Source: UBA6912 sp041611095 (lineage in GTDB: Bacteria; Actinomycetota; Acidimicrobiia; Spongiisociales; UBA5794). Taken from it: a stretch of DNA of 64,000 nt. The translations under genes were made by a program, and so were the position numbers. How positions within the stretch are numbered: the stretch's first letter is position 1; each line of letters starts with the position of its first letter. Below, in pieces: positions 1 through 8,526 of this stretch. Location of the stretch: assembly GCA_041611095.1 (NCBI GenBank), contig JBFINP010000008.1, forward strand, positions 1 to 64,000, written 5' to 3'. A model generated the notes under the pieces. That model ran no database searches. It was not told where the DNA came from and worked only from the letters and a program-made list of their open reading frames with translations.

Positions 1-23
1 CATGAGACGGGGCACTGGCTCTC

Positions 24-974
24 TCACGTGCCGAAGATCAGTGACGGCACCGGAGCTCCGATGAACAACAGGAGCACCGGAGCCAAGATGATCACGATCG
101 GGATGATCAGCCATAGCCGGCGCTGAGCCGCCTGGCGACGGAGATCGTCACGACGCTGGGCACGCAGGTCTCGGGAGAGGTCGAGGAGCGCATCGCCGAG
201 ATCGGCGCCCCGGTCCTGGGCGGTGGCCAGGACGTTGTACGTGCGCTGTGCCTCTGGCTCGGCAGTCAGCGATGCGGCGCGTCGCAGGGCATCGGTCATG
301 GTCATGCCCGAAGCTTGAAGCCGGAGCACCTCGGCCAGCTCGTCGACGAAAACCCCGTTGCCACGATCGATCGTGTGACGGAGCGCATCGACGACGCCCC
401 CGCCGACGCGAGTACGCATGGCGATCAGCTGATTGAAGGTGTACAGCTCGCCGCGCAGACGTCCCCGCCGCCGCTTGATGGCGGTGTCTACCCGGCTCCG
501 TGCCAGGGCGATCCCGAGCACGAAGCCGAGGATGGCCATGAGCACCATCGCCCGAGGACCCCCGAAGGTCAGGCCGAAGGCGCCGAGGGCACCCATGATG
601 AGCAACGAGCGGCCGAGCGAGCGAACCCGATACTCCCGGACCTTGGCGTCCATCGGCACGCCGGGGTACAGGCCGGCATGGCGGAGCCGCAACGCAACCT
701 GGGCATCGTTGCCGGCGCCGATCAGCTGCGAGAACCACGCCACGACGGCGTCCACGATCGGCCCGAAGAGACGCCGCATCGTCGATTCGCCGCTGCTCGA
801 TGCGGAGAAGGCCTGCCCTCTCACGTCATACGAGCGCGCCAGGCGACTCCGGGACACGGCCGCGTACGGACGCAGCCGCGGAGCCAGGCGGCGGTACGGG
901 TCGAGGACCGCCCACACGATGGCACCGGTGGCGATGCCGCCGAGCAGCGCACCGAGGATCTCGAGCTGGCTCAT
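24..974 (-). CDS. tadC: TadC-like type II/IV secretion F-domain membrane protein
   Basis: A 316-residue integral membrane protein of the T2SSF/GspF family. In Tad (Flp) pilus systems TadB and TadC form the inner-membrane platform on which the TadA ATPase acts. There is one hydrophobic helix at the N-terminus (about residues 4-25), a hydrophobic pair around residues 110-155, the cytoplasmic helical F domain (about 170-280) and a last hydrophobic segment near 285-310. The open frame extends far upstream, but ATG at 974 is chosen because it overlaps the TGA of the preceding tadB by 4 bp (ATGA), as elsewhere in this operon. The stop is 23 bp from the window edge. A further ATG (positions 3-1, minus strand) could begin the next operon gene, perhaps a pilin or TadE-type pseudopilin, but nothing of it can be read. 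Assignment as TadC rather than TadB rests on gene order. Confidence 0.85.
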   Translation of the reverse strand: MSQLEILGALLGGIATGAIVWAVLDPYRRLAPRLRPYAAVSRSRLARSYDVRGQAFSASSSGESTMRRLFGPIVDAVVAWFSQLIGAGNDAQVALRLRHAGLYPGVPMDAKVREYRVRSLGRSLLIMGALGAFGLTFGGPRAMVLMAILGFVLGIALARSRVDTAIKRRRGRLRGELYTFNQLIAMRTRVGGGVVDALRHTIDRGNGVFVDELAEVLRLQASGMTMTDALRRAASLTAEPEAQRTYNVLATAQDRGADLGDALLDLSRDLRAQRRDDLRRQAAQRRLWLIIPIVIILAPVLLLFIGAPVPSLIFGT

Positions 975-1876
975 GGGCTCACCGCCTGGCGATCCTCCGT
1001 GAGTGCGGCGGCACCGCCGAGCACGCGGGGCTCGCCGGAGTCGCGCGACATGAGGCGCATGACGACTACGCCGACCGCCGACCAGATGGCACCGATGATC
1101 ACGACGATCTGCCCCGTGCTCGACCGGTAGAACGCCCGGTAGTCCTCCGGCACGGTCGCCAGGAATACGAGGACGGCCCATGGCACCACCACGACGAGGA
1201 ATCCCTCGATCCGCTGCTCGAAGCCGGCGGTGCGGATCTCCTCGAGTGTGCGGAGGTCGTCCGTGATCGCATCGATGAGGTCGCGGAGCACGTCCTGGAC
1301 CAGGTCGCCGCCGAACTCGTGGGCGAGGATCAACACCTCGATGACCTTGTCCGACGTGGGGTCGGCGAGCTCCTCTTTCACGATCTCGAGCGCCGGAACC
1401 ACGCCGAACATGCGGGCCTGGAGGGGAAAGCGGTCGAAGGCGAATTGAAGCGGCTCGGGCCCTTCTGCGGCGAGCGCCTCGATGGCTCGCGCCAGCGTGG
1501 CTCCCGACGACACGTGGGCGAGAACGTCCCGGATGCCGTCGGGCCATGCCTGCTGGATCTGGACGATGCGCTTCTGGCGCTCACGGGCGAAGTAAGCCCG
1601 GGGCAGCATCCCGACTGCGATCGCCGGGATGAGGGCGATCACGAGACTCTGCGTGATCAACCCGAGCAGCAGGAATGCGCCGAGTCCGGCTGCGACCGAG
1701 CCCGCCACGAACTGTCGGGGCGTGAGCTCTGAGCCCGCCTGGATCAGCCACAGCTGGCGCTTCGAGATCTGGGGCTTGGCGCGGGTCGGGAGGGCGAGAT
1801 CCGGAGCCACGCCGAGGAACGTCGCCATGGCGGCATAGACGAAGAACCCACCAAGGAGCGCAGCGATGAGCCTCAC
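971..1876 (-). CDS. tadB: TadB-like type II/IV secretion F-domain membrane protein
   Basis: A 301-residue protein with a T2SSF domain, partner of TadC in the inner-membrane platform of a Tad pilus. It has a TM segment at the very N-terminus, a second hydrophobic pair near residues 55-85, a cytoplasmic helical domain containing the family-typical pattern around LILAHEFGGDLVQDVLRDL, and two C-terminal hydrophobic segments. GTG at 1876 is preferred over an upstream ATG because GTGA overlaps the tadA stop codon by 4 bp; the upstream extension is arginine/proline-rich and would overlap the tadA coding sequence. Translational coupling to both neighbours is expected. Confidence 0.87.
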   Translation of the reverse strand: MRLIAALLGGFFVYAAMATFLGVAPDLALPTRAKPQISKRQLWLIQAGSELTPRQFVAGSVAAGLGAFLLLGLITQSLVIALIPAIAVGMLPRAYFARERQKRIVQIQQAWPDGIRDVLAHVSSGATLARAIEALAAEGPEPLQFAFDRFPLQARMFGVVPALEIVKEELADPTSDKVIEVLILAHEFGGDLVQDVLRDLIDAITDDLRTLEEIRTAGFEQRIEGFLVVVVPWAVLVFLATVPEDYRAFYRSSTGQIVVIIGAIWSAVGVVVMRLMSRDSGEPRVLGGAAALTEDRQAVSP

Positions 1877-3150
1877 AGGTGTGGCCTCCACTCCCCTGCG
1901 AGCAGGTCCTTCATGGTGACGTCCTGGGGGAGGATGTCCTCGATCCTTCGCACGACGTCGGGCTGAGGAAGCGTGCCGGTCCATTCGAGCGGTGCGTCAC
2001 GCGTCGCCCGGGCGAATATCGGCTCGGTCGTGAAGTCGTCGGTCGCGATCGAGGGAGCGATCGAGAGCACCTCGGCGACCTTGCGAGACGGCCCGTAGCC
2101 TCCCGAGCCGATGCGGCGATCGAGGTGAACGACGACGTCGATCCCCCGGGCGAAGCTGCGCCGGGCCACCGACTCGGGGATGTTCTCGCCGGCTTTGAGG
2201 GAGTTCTCGACGAGCGCCGACAGTGCTTCGCGTGCCGAGTTGGCGTGCACGGTGCAGGTGAATCCGCATCCCGCATTGACCGCCCTGGTCAACTCGTAGG
2301 CCTCCTCGCCTCTCACCTCGCCGACACACAGCAGATCGACCCGCTGCGCCAGGCAGACCTTGATCAGATCGCGCAGCGAGTACCGCCGCCCCCCGTCCAT
2401 CGCGACACTCGACGCCTCATAGAACGACGAGTGCAGCGACAGGGGGATGTGCAGCTCGCGAACCTCTTCGACCATCCGGATGCAGATGTCGTCTGGTACG
2501 GCGCGGAGGTAAGCACTCATCGCCGTCGTCTTCCCAGCCCCCGTGGGTCCTGAGAACAGCGTCGATGCGCTGATCTGGGCGAGCGCCCACAGGAAGGCCG
2601 CCGTGTTGGTGGGCATCGACTGCCGTTCGACGAGGGTGCCCAGCGTCTCGTCGGCGATCGTGTACTTGCGGAGCGTCACCGACAGCCGGTCCGAGACCGG
2701 AGGAATCACGGCCGTCAACCTCGCCTTGCCGTCGAGGACCCGTGCCTGCTGAATGGCCGAGGATGCGTCGAGGCGACGGTTCGTCCCGGCCAGCATGCGG
2801 TCCACGATCTGGCGGTTCTCGGACTCGTTGGTCGGAGCCAGCAACGCCTCCAGCCGGCCGGATGCACCGATGTAAGAGATCCGGTCGCCCTCGATGAAGA
2901 TCTCTTCGATGTCGGGCCGGTCCAGCAGCTCCGTGAGGGGACCGTACCCGGCGATGGCATGCCAGAGCCTGCGCGCCATGTCGGTCGGGTCACGCAATGG
3001 CTGCGTGTCACCGGCGTGGGCCGCCGTCTGGTACGCCTGAACCGTCTCGTTGACCAGGCGCTGCACCCTCGCTGCATCCCGGTCGGGCGAGAGCTTGCGT
3101 TCCTCGACCTCTTCGGCGATGCGCCTCCGGAGCTCGCCGTAGACGCTCAC
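1873..3150 (-). CDS. tadA: TadA/CpaF-family secretion ATPase
   Basis: A 425-residue hexameric secretion ATPase (VirB11/GspE superfamily) that powers Flp/Tad pilus assembly. The N-terminal domain (about 1-170) has the CpaF-typical stretch GYGPLTELLDRPDIEEIFI. The motor domain has Walker A GPTGAGKTT at 201-209, an Asp box around MVEEVRELHI (226-235), a Walker B-like segment VDLLCVGEVRG (271-281) and a His box CTVHANSA (299-306). All catalytic motifs look intact, so the enzyme should be active. The GTG start overlaps the tadZ stop by 4 bp and the stop overlaps the tadB start by 4 bp. Confidence 0.93.
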   Translation of the reverse strand: MSVYGELRRRIAEEVEERKLSPDRDAARVQRLVNETVQAYQTAAHAGDTQPLRDPTDMARRLWHAIAGYGPLTELLDRPDIEEIFIEGDRISYIGASGRLEALLAPTNESENRQIVDRMLAGTNRRLDASSAIQQARVLDGKARLTAVIPPVSDRLSVTLRKYTIADETLGTLVERQSMPTNTAAFLWALAQISASTLFSGPTGAGKTTAMSAYLRAVPDDICIRMVEEVRELHIPLSLHSSFYEASSVAMDGGRRYSLRDLIKVCLAQRVDLLCVGEVRGEEAYELTRAVNAGCGFTCTVHANSAREALSALVENSLKAGENIPESVARRSFARGIDVVVHLDRRIGSGGYGPSRKVAEVLSIAPSIATDDFTTEPIFARATRDAPLEWTGTLPQPDVVRRIEDILPQDVTMKDLLAGEWRPHL

Positions 3151-4424
3151 AACGCGTCCTGCCCGGCCGTAGGTTGCCAGCCGGCACCGTCGGCGTCGGT
3201 AGTCTCATGGCGACCGGCTCCAACGGGTTGGGCGAACGCCTCGGCCAGCTTGCCGAGACGCCGCATGAACGATCCGGAACGCACCACATCGCCCTGCCAC
3301 GATGCCTTGCGCACCTTGCCGTCCCCGGTCAAGAACGTTAGGGAGGCCGGGGCCATGGTGCGAGTGAGCTCCTCTCCGATCTCGCCTTGGACGAACTGGC
3401 TCGACGGTGCGTGGTTGACGATGACGTGGGTGGGAGCGGATGTGAGATGGCGGAGGTCGCTGGCCAGGGCCAGGAGGCGGGTGCTGCCAAGCGGGCTGGC
3501 GCTCGCCACGGCCACGACTGCATCGGCGAGACCTGCGACCCGCCGCCCTACGTCGAAGCGTCCCGCCGCACCGGCGAAACCCGACAGATCCTCGAGATGG
3601 CGGTTGATCTTGACCAGGACGACGTCGAACCCGGCCGCCAGCTCGCCGATCAGGTCCGCCGCCTCGCTCTCGGAGAGGTTCTCCCACTCCCGGGGGTTGG
3701 GGATGCCGGCAACCACGGCAAACCCCTCCGAATGTCGGGCAAAGCCGTCGTCGAGCGAGGATCGCAGCCGGAGGTGCTCCGTCGCCGTGAAGATGTTCGG
3801 CGTCAGCGCCATCCCGAGTCGCTGGGCGACCGATGGCTCGAGCGTGTCCATGTCGACCACGACGACCCGGCGCCCTCCGCGCGTCAGTGATTGCGCCAGG
3901 CCGACGAGAACCTCGGTCACGCCGTCCGACCCGACGACCACGACGATGCGTCCCCGGTCGGCCGCGAGTTCCGTCTCGCCGGCATCGGCGGCGCCGTGGT
4001 CATCGGACCGATCCCGCCCGAGGTCGGTCACGAGGTCGGCGAACTCGTCGTCTATGGAGCGCTGCCTCACGGCCTCGGCCACCACGCGGACGAATTCGGC
4101 CGCGGTGGCGTTGGAGGCGACTACCGCATCCACGTTGGCCGTCAGCAACCGGTCCTGGGCCATGGGCCCTCGTTCGGCGTCGAACACGCCGACGACCAGC
4201 CGGCCCAAGGCCTGCAGCCGGTCCACGAGCCGCGGGGACAGCACACTGGACACATCGTCGATCACGAGAACGTCGAACTCGAGACCGACCGCATCGTCGT
4301 GCGTCAGGACGGTGCCGATGACGCGCATGCCTCCGTGGTCGCTCACGTAGTTGATGACGTCCGTCACCCACGCCCGCTGCGACGATCCGAAGCAGACCGC
4401 AGGCTCGAGCCGTGTGGGGGCCAT
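3147..4424 (-). CDS. tadZ: TadZ/CpaE-like receiver plus ParA-type protein with degenerate P-loop
   Basis: A 425-residue protein in the position of TadZ/CpaE, which localises Tad machinery at the cell pole. Residues 1-125 look like a degenerate receiver-type alpha/beta domain (FDVLVIDDVSSVLSP). From about 160 a MinD/ParA-like fold follows: a beta strand RIVVVVGSDG where the deviant Walker A (KGGxGKT) should be, then RRVVVVDMD, a recognisable Walker A-prime-like strand. The P-loop lysines are absent, so ATP hydrolysis is doubtful; TadZ proteins are known to be atypical ParA members. It lies 1 bp after cpaB and overlaps tadA by 4 bp. The family call rests on gene order plus fold-like pattern, not on diagnostic catalytic residues. 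Confidence 0.75.
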   Translation of the reverse strand: MAPTRLEPAVCFGSSQRAWVTDVINYVSDHGGMRVIGTVLTHDDAVGLEFDVLVIDDVSSVLSPRLVDRLQALGRLVVGVFDAERGPMAQDRLLTANVDAVVASNATAAEFVRVVAEAVRQRSIDDEFADLVTDLGRDRSDDHGAADAGETELAADRGRIVVVVGSDGVTEVLVGLAQSLTRGGRRVVVVDMDTLEPSVAQRLGMALTPNIFTATEHLRLRSSLDDGFARHSEGFAVVAGIPNPREWENLSESEAADLIGELAAGFDVVLVKINRHLEDLSGFAGAAGRFDVGRRVAGLADAVVAVASASPLGSTRLLALASDLRHLTSAPTHVIVNHAPSSQFVQGEIGEELTRTMAPASLTFLTGDGKVRKASWQGDVVRSGSFMRRLGKLAEAFAQPVGAGRHETTDADGAGWQPTAGQDAL

Positions 4425-4425
4425 G

Positions 4426-5160
4426 TCAGCCGTCGCTCTCCACCACCGGCGGTTCCTCGTCGGCGGACATGAGCCGGTCGAGCGTCACCTCGGGCGCTCC
4501 CGTGGACCGGAGCACGTGGAGATCACCGACGTCGAGCGCCGCAGCGATCCCGAGAGCCTGCACCTCGTCGACGGCGAGGGTGATGGCGAAGCTGGAGGTG
4601 GCGGCAAATGCCGTCGGACGCTCGCCTGGCACGTCGAGCACCGCGACGTCGGTGGCGATGTAGTGCGGCCCTGCGTCGTCGAAGCCGATCACGTCAACAC
4701 GATCTCCGATGGCGATCGCACCGCCCACTGCCCGGTTGACGTCGAGCGGGATCGACATCGCCCGCAGGCCCTCCGGTGTGTCGATCGGTCGGACATCGGT
4801 GTCGAGGATCGGCTCCCCGGGGCTGATGAGCCGGGTCGCCACCGAGCCGACGAGGAACGGTTCTTCGCTCGGGCCGATGAGCAGGTCACCAAAGCTCCCC
4901 TCGGCCGGGACCTCGACATACTCAAAGGTATCTGACTCGACCACGTTGCCGGAGCGGATCGTCTCGGTGGCGACGGCGACCTCGACGAGGTCCTGCTGCG
5001 ACCGCATCCAAGTGAGGATCAGGAGGAACGCCAGCAACCCGGACACGATCGCGATGACGTGCAGGAGGCCGATCCGGCTGCTGAGCTTGCGGCGTGGTGG
5101 TGGCTGTGGGTCCAGGGTGCGCAGACGTGGCCCACCGTCGGACCGGTCCCCCAGGCTCAA
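4426..5160 (-). CDS. cpaB: SAF-domain pilus assembly protein (CpaB/RcpC-like)
   Basis: A 244-residue protein, first gene of the Tad operon. A short basic N-terminus is followed by one TM helix (about residues 28-47, IGLLHVIAIVSGLLAFLLIL) and then a SAF domain (EVAVATETIRSGNVVESDTF) and a second beta-rich domain (RVDVIGF...TDVAVLDV), as in CpaB/RcpC, periplasmic components of Flp pilus assembly. The frame stays open upstream across the intergenic region. TTG at 5160 is chosen because a GGAGGAGGGGGGAG purine tract lies immediately in front and the resulting protein has the expected short N-terminus before the TM helix. The rare TTG start is the weak point of this model. Confidence 0.82.
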   Translation of the reverse strand: MSLGDRSDGGPRLRTLDPQPPPRRKLSSRIGLLHVIAIVSGLLAFLLILTWMRSQQDLVEVAVATETIRSGNVVESDTFEYVEVPAEGSFGDLLIGPSEEPFLVGSVATRLISPGEPILDTDVRPIDTPEGLRAMSIPLDVNRAVGGAIAIGDRVDVIGFDDAGPHYIATDVAVLDVPGERPTAFAATSSFAITLAVDEVQALGIAAALDVGDLHVLRSTGAPEVTLDRLMSADEEPPVVESDG

Positions 5161-5199
5161 CTCCCCCCTCCTCCCACTCGAAGTCTCAGGGCAGGCATG

Positions 5200-5212
5200 A
5201 CTGTAAGAGTCT
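5200..5212 (+). promoter_or_regulatory. ACTGTAAGAGTCT motif upstream of HTH gene
   Basis: ACTGTAAGAGTCT lies 159 bp upstream of the small HTH gene starting at 5371 and just upstream of cpaB. Nearly the same string (ACTGTAAGATGTCT) lies upstream of the paralogous HTH gene that starts at 9327. GACT/AGTC arms give it weak dyad symmetry. A binding site for one or both of these regulators is an inference. Confidence 0.4.
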
Positions 5213-5227
5213 GGATGGCATATCGCA

Positions 5228-5247
5228 AGAGATCGTTGCAGATCTCT
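5228..5247. promoter_or_regulatory. Perfect 7-bp inverted repeat in cpaB/HTH divergent region
   Basis: AGAGATC, a 6-bp spacer (GTTGCA), then GATCTCT: a perfect inverted repeat in the 210-bp region between divergent cpaB and the HTH gene. TTGCAG (5236-5241) lies inside it and TATCGT follows 18 bp later, so it could overlap a -35 element for the plus-strand gene. It has the geometry of an operator; there is no T-tract to suggest a terminator. Confidence 0.4.
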
Positions 5248-5370
5248 GGTGGACGGTGGTATCGTTAGCCATCGCCGATCGGCGGCCCCTGGCCGGCGTT
5301 CGACGACTTGCGGCACCGCCGAGGCCGCCGCAACGTTTTGCCGCAACAGGAGTGCAGCAGGAGCATCGAC

Positions 5371-5619
5371 GTGGGGCTCGACTTCGACCAGATCATCGAG
5401 GCGTACAAGGAGAAATACCCGCCCACCCTGAACACGGCCCAGGTTGCCGAGATGCTGGGCTCGACCGCAGAGGTGGTGCGCTCCAAGGTTTCGTCCGGTC
5501 AGATCCCCGCCTACCGGTGGGGCAAGAACTTCCGCTACTTCCGCGACGAGGTCCTGGACTGGCTCCGCCACCAGGCGGTGCAGGCACCGGCCGAGGACCA
5601 CGAGACGGCCACCGCCTGA
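5371..5619 (+). CDS. Small excisionase/MerR-type HTH DNA-binding protein
   Basis: An 82-residue protein with a helix-turn-helix of the HTH_17/excisionase (winged, MerR-like) type: TLNTAQVAEMLGSTAEVVR forms the HTH, followed by the wing-like QIPAYRWGKNFRYFRDEVL and a terminal helix. Such small proteins (BldC is one example in actinobacteria) act as DNA-binding transcription regulators. GTG at 5371 is chosen for the AGGAG about 8 bp upstream; an upstream ATG at 5308 would add a basic tail with no ribosome site. Its closest relative in the window is the 79-residue protein at 9088-9327 (same GQIP.YR and FRDE..DWLR signature). Target genes are unknown; the divergently transcribed Tad operon is the obvious candidate. 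Confidence 0.82.
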   Translation: MGLDFDQIIEAYKEKYPPTLNTAQVAEMLGSTAEVVRSKVSSGQIPAYRWGKNFRYFRDEVLDWLRHQAVQAPAEDHETATA

Positions 5620-5734
5620 CCCGAAGGCGGGCCTGCGCCAGGCCGGTTTCCGGCCCGTGATCCCGATGGGGAACAACGTCCCTATCCGCCCAACTCCGTC
5701 CGGCCGTACCGTGATGGGACGAGGAGCGGTGGTC

Positions 5735-6088
5735 ATGACGGCAATCACGAACCGGATCTCCCTGGAGGAGGCGTCCGACCTCCTCGACCCGCCCGCACGT
5801 GCCTGCGTCGGGTTCGTCATGAACGATCGTCCGCACGTCGAGCCGGTGACGCTTCAGTTCGAGCGTGGACGATTCATGATTGGTCTCGACGCTTCGCTGC
5901 CGCTCGACCGGTGCGACGAGGTGGTCCTCGTGGTGGATGAAGGGTTGTACTACTTCGATCTGCGAGCGGTCTACGTCCGAGGCACACCTCGCCCCGTCGG
6001 GTCCGACGACGATGCTGGCCGGAGGTTCGAGATCGAAGCGACCAAGATCAGTTGTTGGGACTACGGGCGATTGCGAGCGGTGGCATGA
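5735..6088 (+). CDS. PNPOx-like flavin-fold protein
   Basis: A 117-residue protein whose pattern (PPARACVGFVMNDRPHVEPVT followed by short strands and a C-terminal WDYGRL) resembles the split-barrel pyridoxamine 5'-phosphate oxidase-like family, which bind FMN, F420 or haem. It is short for that family and the C-terminal part is weak. ATG at 5735 has GAGGAG 8 bp upstream. Its stop overlaps the start of the next, clearer PNPOx-like gene by 4 bp (ATGA), so the two are likely made together and may form a hetero-oligomer; that pairing is inference. Confidence 0.6.
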   Translation: MTAITNRISLEEASDLLDPPARACVGFVMNDRPHVEPVTLQFERGRFMIGLDASLPLDRCDEVVLVVDEGLYYFDLRAVYVRGTPRPVGSDDDAGRRFEIEATKISCWDYGRLRAVA

Positions 6089-6558
6089 GACTGAGCGATC
6101 CGTCCGTCCTCGACATCCTCGAGCGTTCGATGGTCGCCCGCCTCGCCAGCATGTCGCGGAGGGGGAGACCCCACGTCAACCCCCTCTACTTCATCGTGAC
6201 CGACGGGCACATCCACCTGGGCACCGCAACGGCCACGCTGGCGGCCCACAACGTGGGCGCAAACCCCCAGGTGCAAGTCATCTTCGAGGACGAGAGAAAC
6301 CCCACCGATCGGCGCATGCTCCGCATCGACGGCGAGGCGGTCGTACGCACCGATCCGGCGCTCATGGAGAGCTACCGCCGGGGTGTCGCTCGCAAGTACG
6401 TCATCCACCCGCCCGGGCTGTGGAACATGCTCGTGCATACCCACCGTTGGCTGCCGATGCGCCGCTACACGAGCGCCGCAGAGGCATGCGTGATCGACGT
6501 GACGCCCGTGTCGATCGAGATCATCGAGGATCGAAGCCGGCTCGCCCGCCTCCGCTGA
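6085..6558 (+). CDS. Pyridoxamine 5'-phosphate oxidase-family protein
   Basis: A 157-residue split-barrel flavin/F420-binding-type protein. The N-terminal strand pattern MVARLASMSRRGRPHVNPLYF is characteristic: a short helix, then a strand, a G-R-P turn and a second strand. Actinobacterial members of this group are often F420-dependent reductases or haem-binding proteins, so the substrate cannot be assigned. The chosen ATG overlaps the upstream gene's TGA by 4 bp; an upstream in-frame ATG at 6052 lies inside that gene and is disfavoured. It converges on the 2TM-domain gene, with only 3 bp between the stops. Confidence 0.8.
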   Translation: MRLSDPSVLDILERSMVARLASMSRRGRPHVNPLYFIVTDGHIHLGTATATLAAHNVGANPQVQVIFEDERNPTDRRMLRIDGEAVVRTDPALMESYRRGVARKYVIHPPGLWNMLVHTHRWLPMRRYTSAAEACVIDVTPVSIEIIEDRSRLARLR

Positions 6559-6561
6559 AGG

Positions 6562-6822
6562 TCAGCCGCCGCGTCCCATCTCGCGGTTGATCTCCGCCTC
6601 GGTGATCGACCGCTGGAAATACACCGCCCACGCGTTGAAGGCGAGACCGATCCCCCATCCGAGGATGGGCCACACCGGCCAGAAGTATCCGCCACCCGAC
6701 AGCGCCCAGATCCCGATCAGCAGGGCGTTGATGATCACGTACACGCCGAGGTGGTTCTTGAAATCGCGTTTTGCCTTCACCCGCTTGATGGCGGCGTCGC
6801 GTGGGTCGCCGTAGGCATCCAT
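6562..6822 (-). CDS. 2TM-domain membrane protein
   Basis: An 86-residue protein with a charged N-terminus (AIKRVKAKRDFKNHLGVYVIIN) leading into two hydrophobic helices separated by a short Gly/Pro/Trp loop (GGGYFWPVWPILGWGIG), and a charged tail. This matches the small 2TM-domain family, found alone or attached to histidine kinases and other signalling proteins. The start has GGGAGGAG 6 bp upstream. The 263 bp between this gene and the divergent gene at 7086 contain no further coding region that I can support. Function unknown. Confidence 0.8.
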   Translation of the reverse strand: MDAYGDPRDAAIKRVKAKRDFKNHLGVYVIINALLIGIWALSGGGYFWPVWPILGWGIGLAFNAWAVYFQRSITEAEINREMGRGG

Positions 6823-7085
6823 TGCGCTCTCCTCCCGCTTGTCTGCCCCGGCCCACTCCGACCATTACTAGTCGATCGCAGACACGTGCAGAGGGAGAAG
6901 GTCCCGCCGACCGGGCCGGAATCACGTGCCCGAGAGATCCGCGCCGTCGCCGGTGGCTTCGACTGCGAACAGGGGCCAAAGCACCTCCGGATGAGGAGTA
7001 CGTTGGATGGCAGCGTGACCTTCGGCCCTGGCCGCCCATCGGCGAACGCGAGCACTGTCGATGGGGAGTAAGTAGAGGAGGACGC

Positions 7086-8519
7086 ATGAAAGTCGGCAGG
7101 ATCTTCGCCGGCATCGGTGGGGCCCTCATCGCCCTGGTCGCGATCGGGCTCCTCATCGGAGGCGGCGCGCTCATGTGGGCCTACGGGACCCAGCGAGACG
7201 CTGACGGCTACATCACGTCGCAGCAATTCGAGTTGACGACCGCCAGCAACGCGCTGACGTCGACCGAGATCGATCTCGGCTCGGAACAGGGCGACTGGTG
7301 GCCAACCGACCTCGCAACCGTGCGGATCAATGCGGAATCGCAGCTCGGAGACGACGTCTTCGTCGGTATCGGCCCCTCGGCCGACGTGGCCACGTACCTG
7401 GCCGGTACGGCGTACGAGCAGGTGACCGACCTCGGCCCGAGCACACGCGACATCACGTACGAGGCCGTCGCCGGTGAAGGCACGCCTACGGCGCCTGGAG
7501 CGGAGACGTTCTGGGTGGCCTCGAGTGAGGGTGCCGGGGAACAGACGCTCACCTGGGAGGTCGACTCCGGGGAGTGGGCGGTGGTCGTGATGAACGCCGA
7601 CGCCACACCCGGGGTTTCCGTCGATATCGCGGCGGGCGTCCGCCTCGGCGTGCTGCTCGCCATCGCGGTCGGCCTGCTCATCGGCGGGCTCGTGTTCGGC
7701 GGGTTCGCGGCCATGTTGCTCGTATGGGCCGCCCGCGGTGCAGAGGCCGAGCCGGATACGGCCGCCGTCCAGACGGCCGCGGCGGGCCGCTATCCCCTGG
7801 TGCTGGAGGGGTCACTCGATCCCAAGCTCAGCAGAGGGTTGTGGCTCGTGAAGTGGCTGCTGGCTTTCCCCCACTTCATCGTGCTGGCGTTCCTATGGGT
7901 CGCCTTCGCACTGCTGACCGTCGTTGCCTTCTTCGCCATCTTGTTCACGGGCAGGTACCCGCGAGGGATCTTCGACTTCAACGTCGGTGTCATGCGATGG
8001 ACGTGGCGAGTGAGCTTCTACTCGTACAGCGCCCTCGCCACCGATCGATACCCACCGTTCACCCTGGCCGAGGTCGCCGACTATCCGGCTCACCTCGACG
8101 TCGCCTATCCGGAGAAGCTGTCTCGCGGCCTGGTGCTCGTCAAATGGTGGTTGCTCGCCATCCCGCAGTACCTCATCGTCGGGCTCTTCACCAGTGGTTT
8201 GATCTGGTACACGACGGATCTCGGCAACGGCGACCAGATCCTGGAACTCGGCGGAGGTCTGATCGGATTGCTGGTGATCATCGCCGCCCTGGCCTTGCTG
8301 TTCACGGGCAGGTACCCGCAAGGCATCTTCGACCTCGTGATGGGCCTCAACCGCTGGACATTCCGGGTCGGCGCCTACGCAGCGCTCATGCGTGACGAGT
8401 ATCCGCCGTTCCGGCTCGACATGGGCGGGAGCGAGTCGGGGATCGGCACTGGACCTCCACCGGCGGGCAATCGGGGAACGGACGCCGCCCCACTACCCAC
8501 GGAGCTCGTTCAGAGCTGA
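7086..8519 (+). CDS. DUF4389 membrane protein with tandem DUF4389 repeats
   Basis: A 477-residue membrane protein. An N-terminal TM (about 5-33) is followed by an extracytoplasmic beta-rich domain (about 35-175), a second TM (about 180-215), and two DUF4389 repeats. Each repeat has hydrophobic helices followed by the family signature LFTGRYPRGIFDF...W..RV..Y or LFTGRYPQGIFDLVMGLNRW and ends in a D-x-YPPF box (DRYPPFTL, DEYPPFRL). A strong GAGGAGG precedes the ATG at 7086. A 200-residue paralogue with only the DUF4389 repeats is at 27998-28600. DUF4389 has no known biochemical function. The stop is 7 bp from the convergent gene at 8527. Confidence 0.88.
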   Translation: MKVGRIFAGIGGALIALVAIGLLIGGGALMWAYGTQRDADGYITSQQFELTTASNALTSTEIDLGSEQGDWWPTDLATVRINAESQLGDDVFVGIGPSADVATYLAGTAYEQVTDLGPSTRDITYEAVAGEGTPTAPGAETFWVASSEGAGEQTLTWEVDSGEWAVVVMNADATPGVSVDIAAGVRLGVLLAIAVGLLIGGLVFGGFAAMLLVWAARGAEAEPDTAAVQTAAAGRYPLVLEGSLDPKLSRGLWLVKWLLAFPHFIVLAFLWVAFALLTVVAFFAILFTGRYPRGIFDFNVGVMRWTWRVSFYSYSALATDRYPPFTLAEVADYPAHLDVAYPEKLSRGLVLVKWWLLAIPQYLIVGLFTSGLIWYTTDLGNGDQILELGGGLIGLLVIIAALALLFTGRYPQGIFDLVMGLNRWTFRVGAYAALMRDEYPPFRLDMGGSESGIGTGPPPAGNRGTDAAPLPTELVQS

Positions 8520-8526
8520 CGAGACC

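Noticed and set aside
1..23. Start of another gene at the left edge (ATG at 3-1, minus strand)
   Set aside because: Only one codon is in the window and no strong ribosome site precedes it, so it is not listed as a feature.
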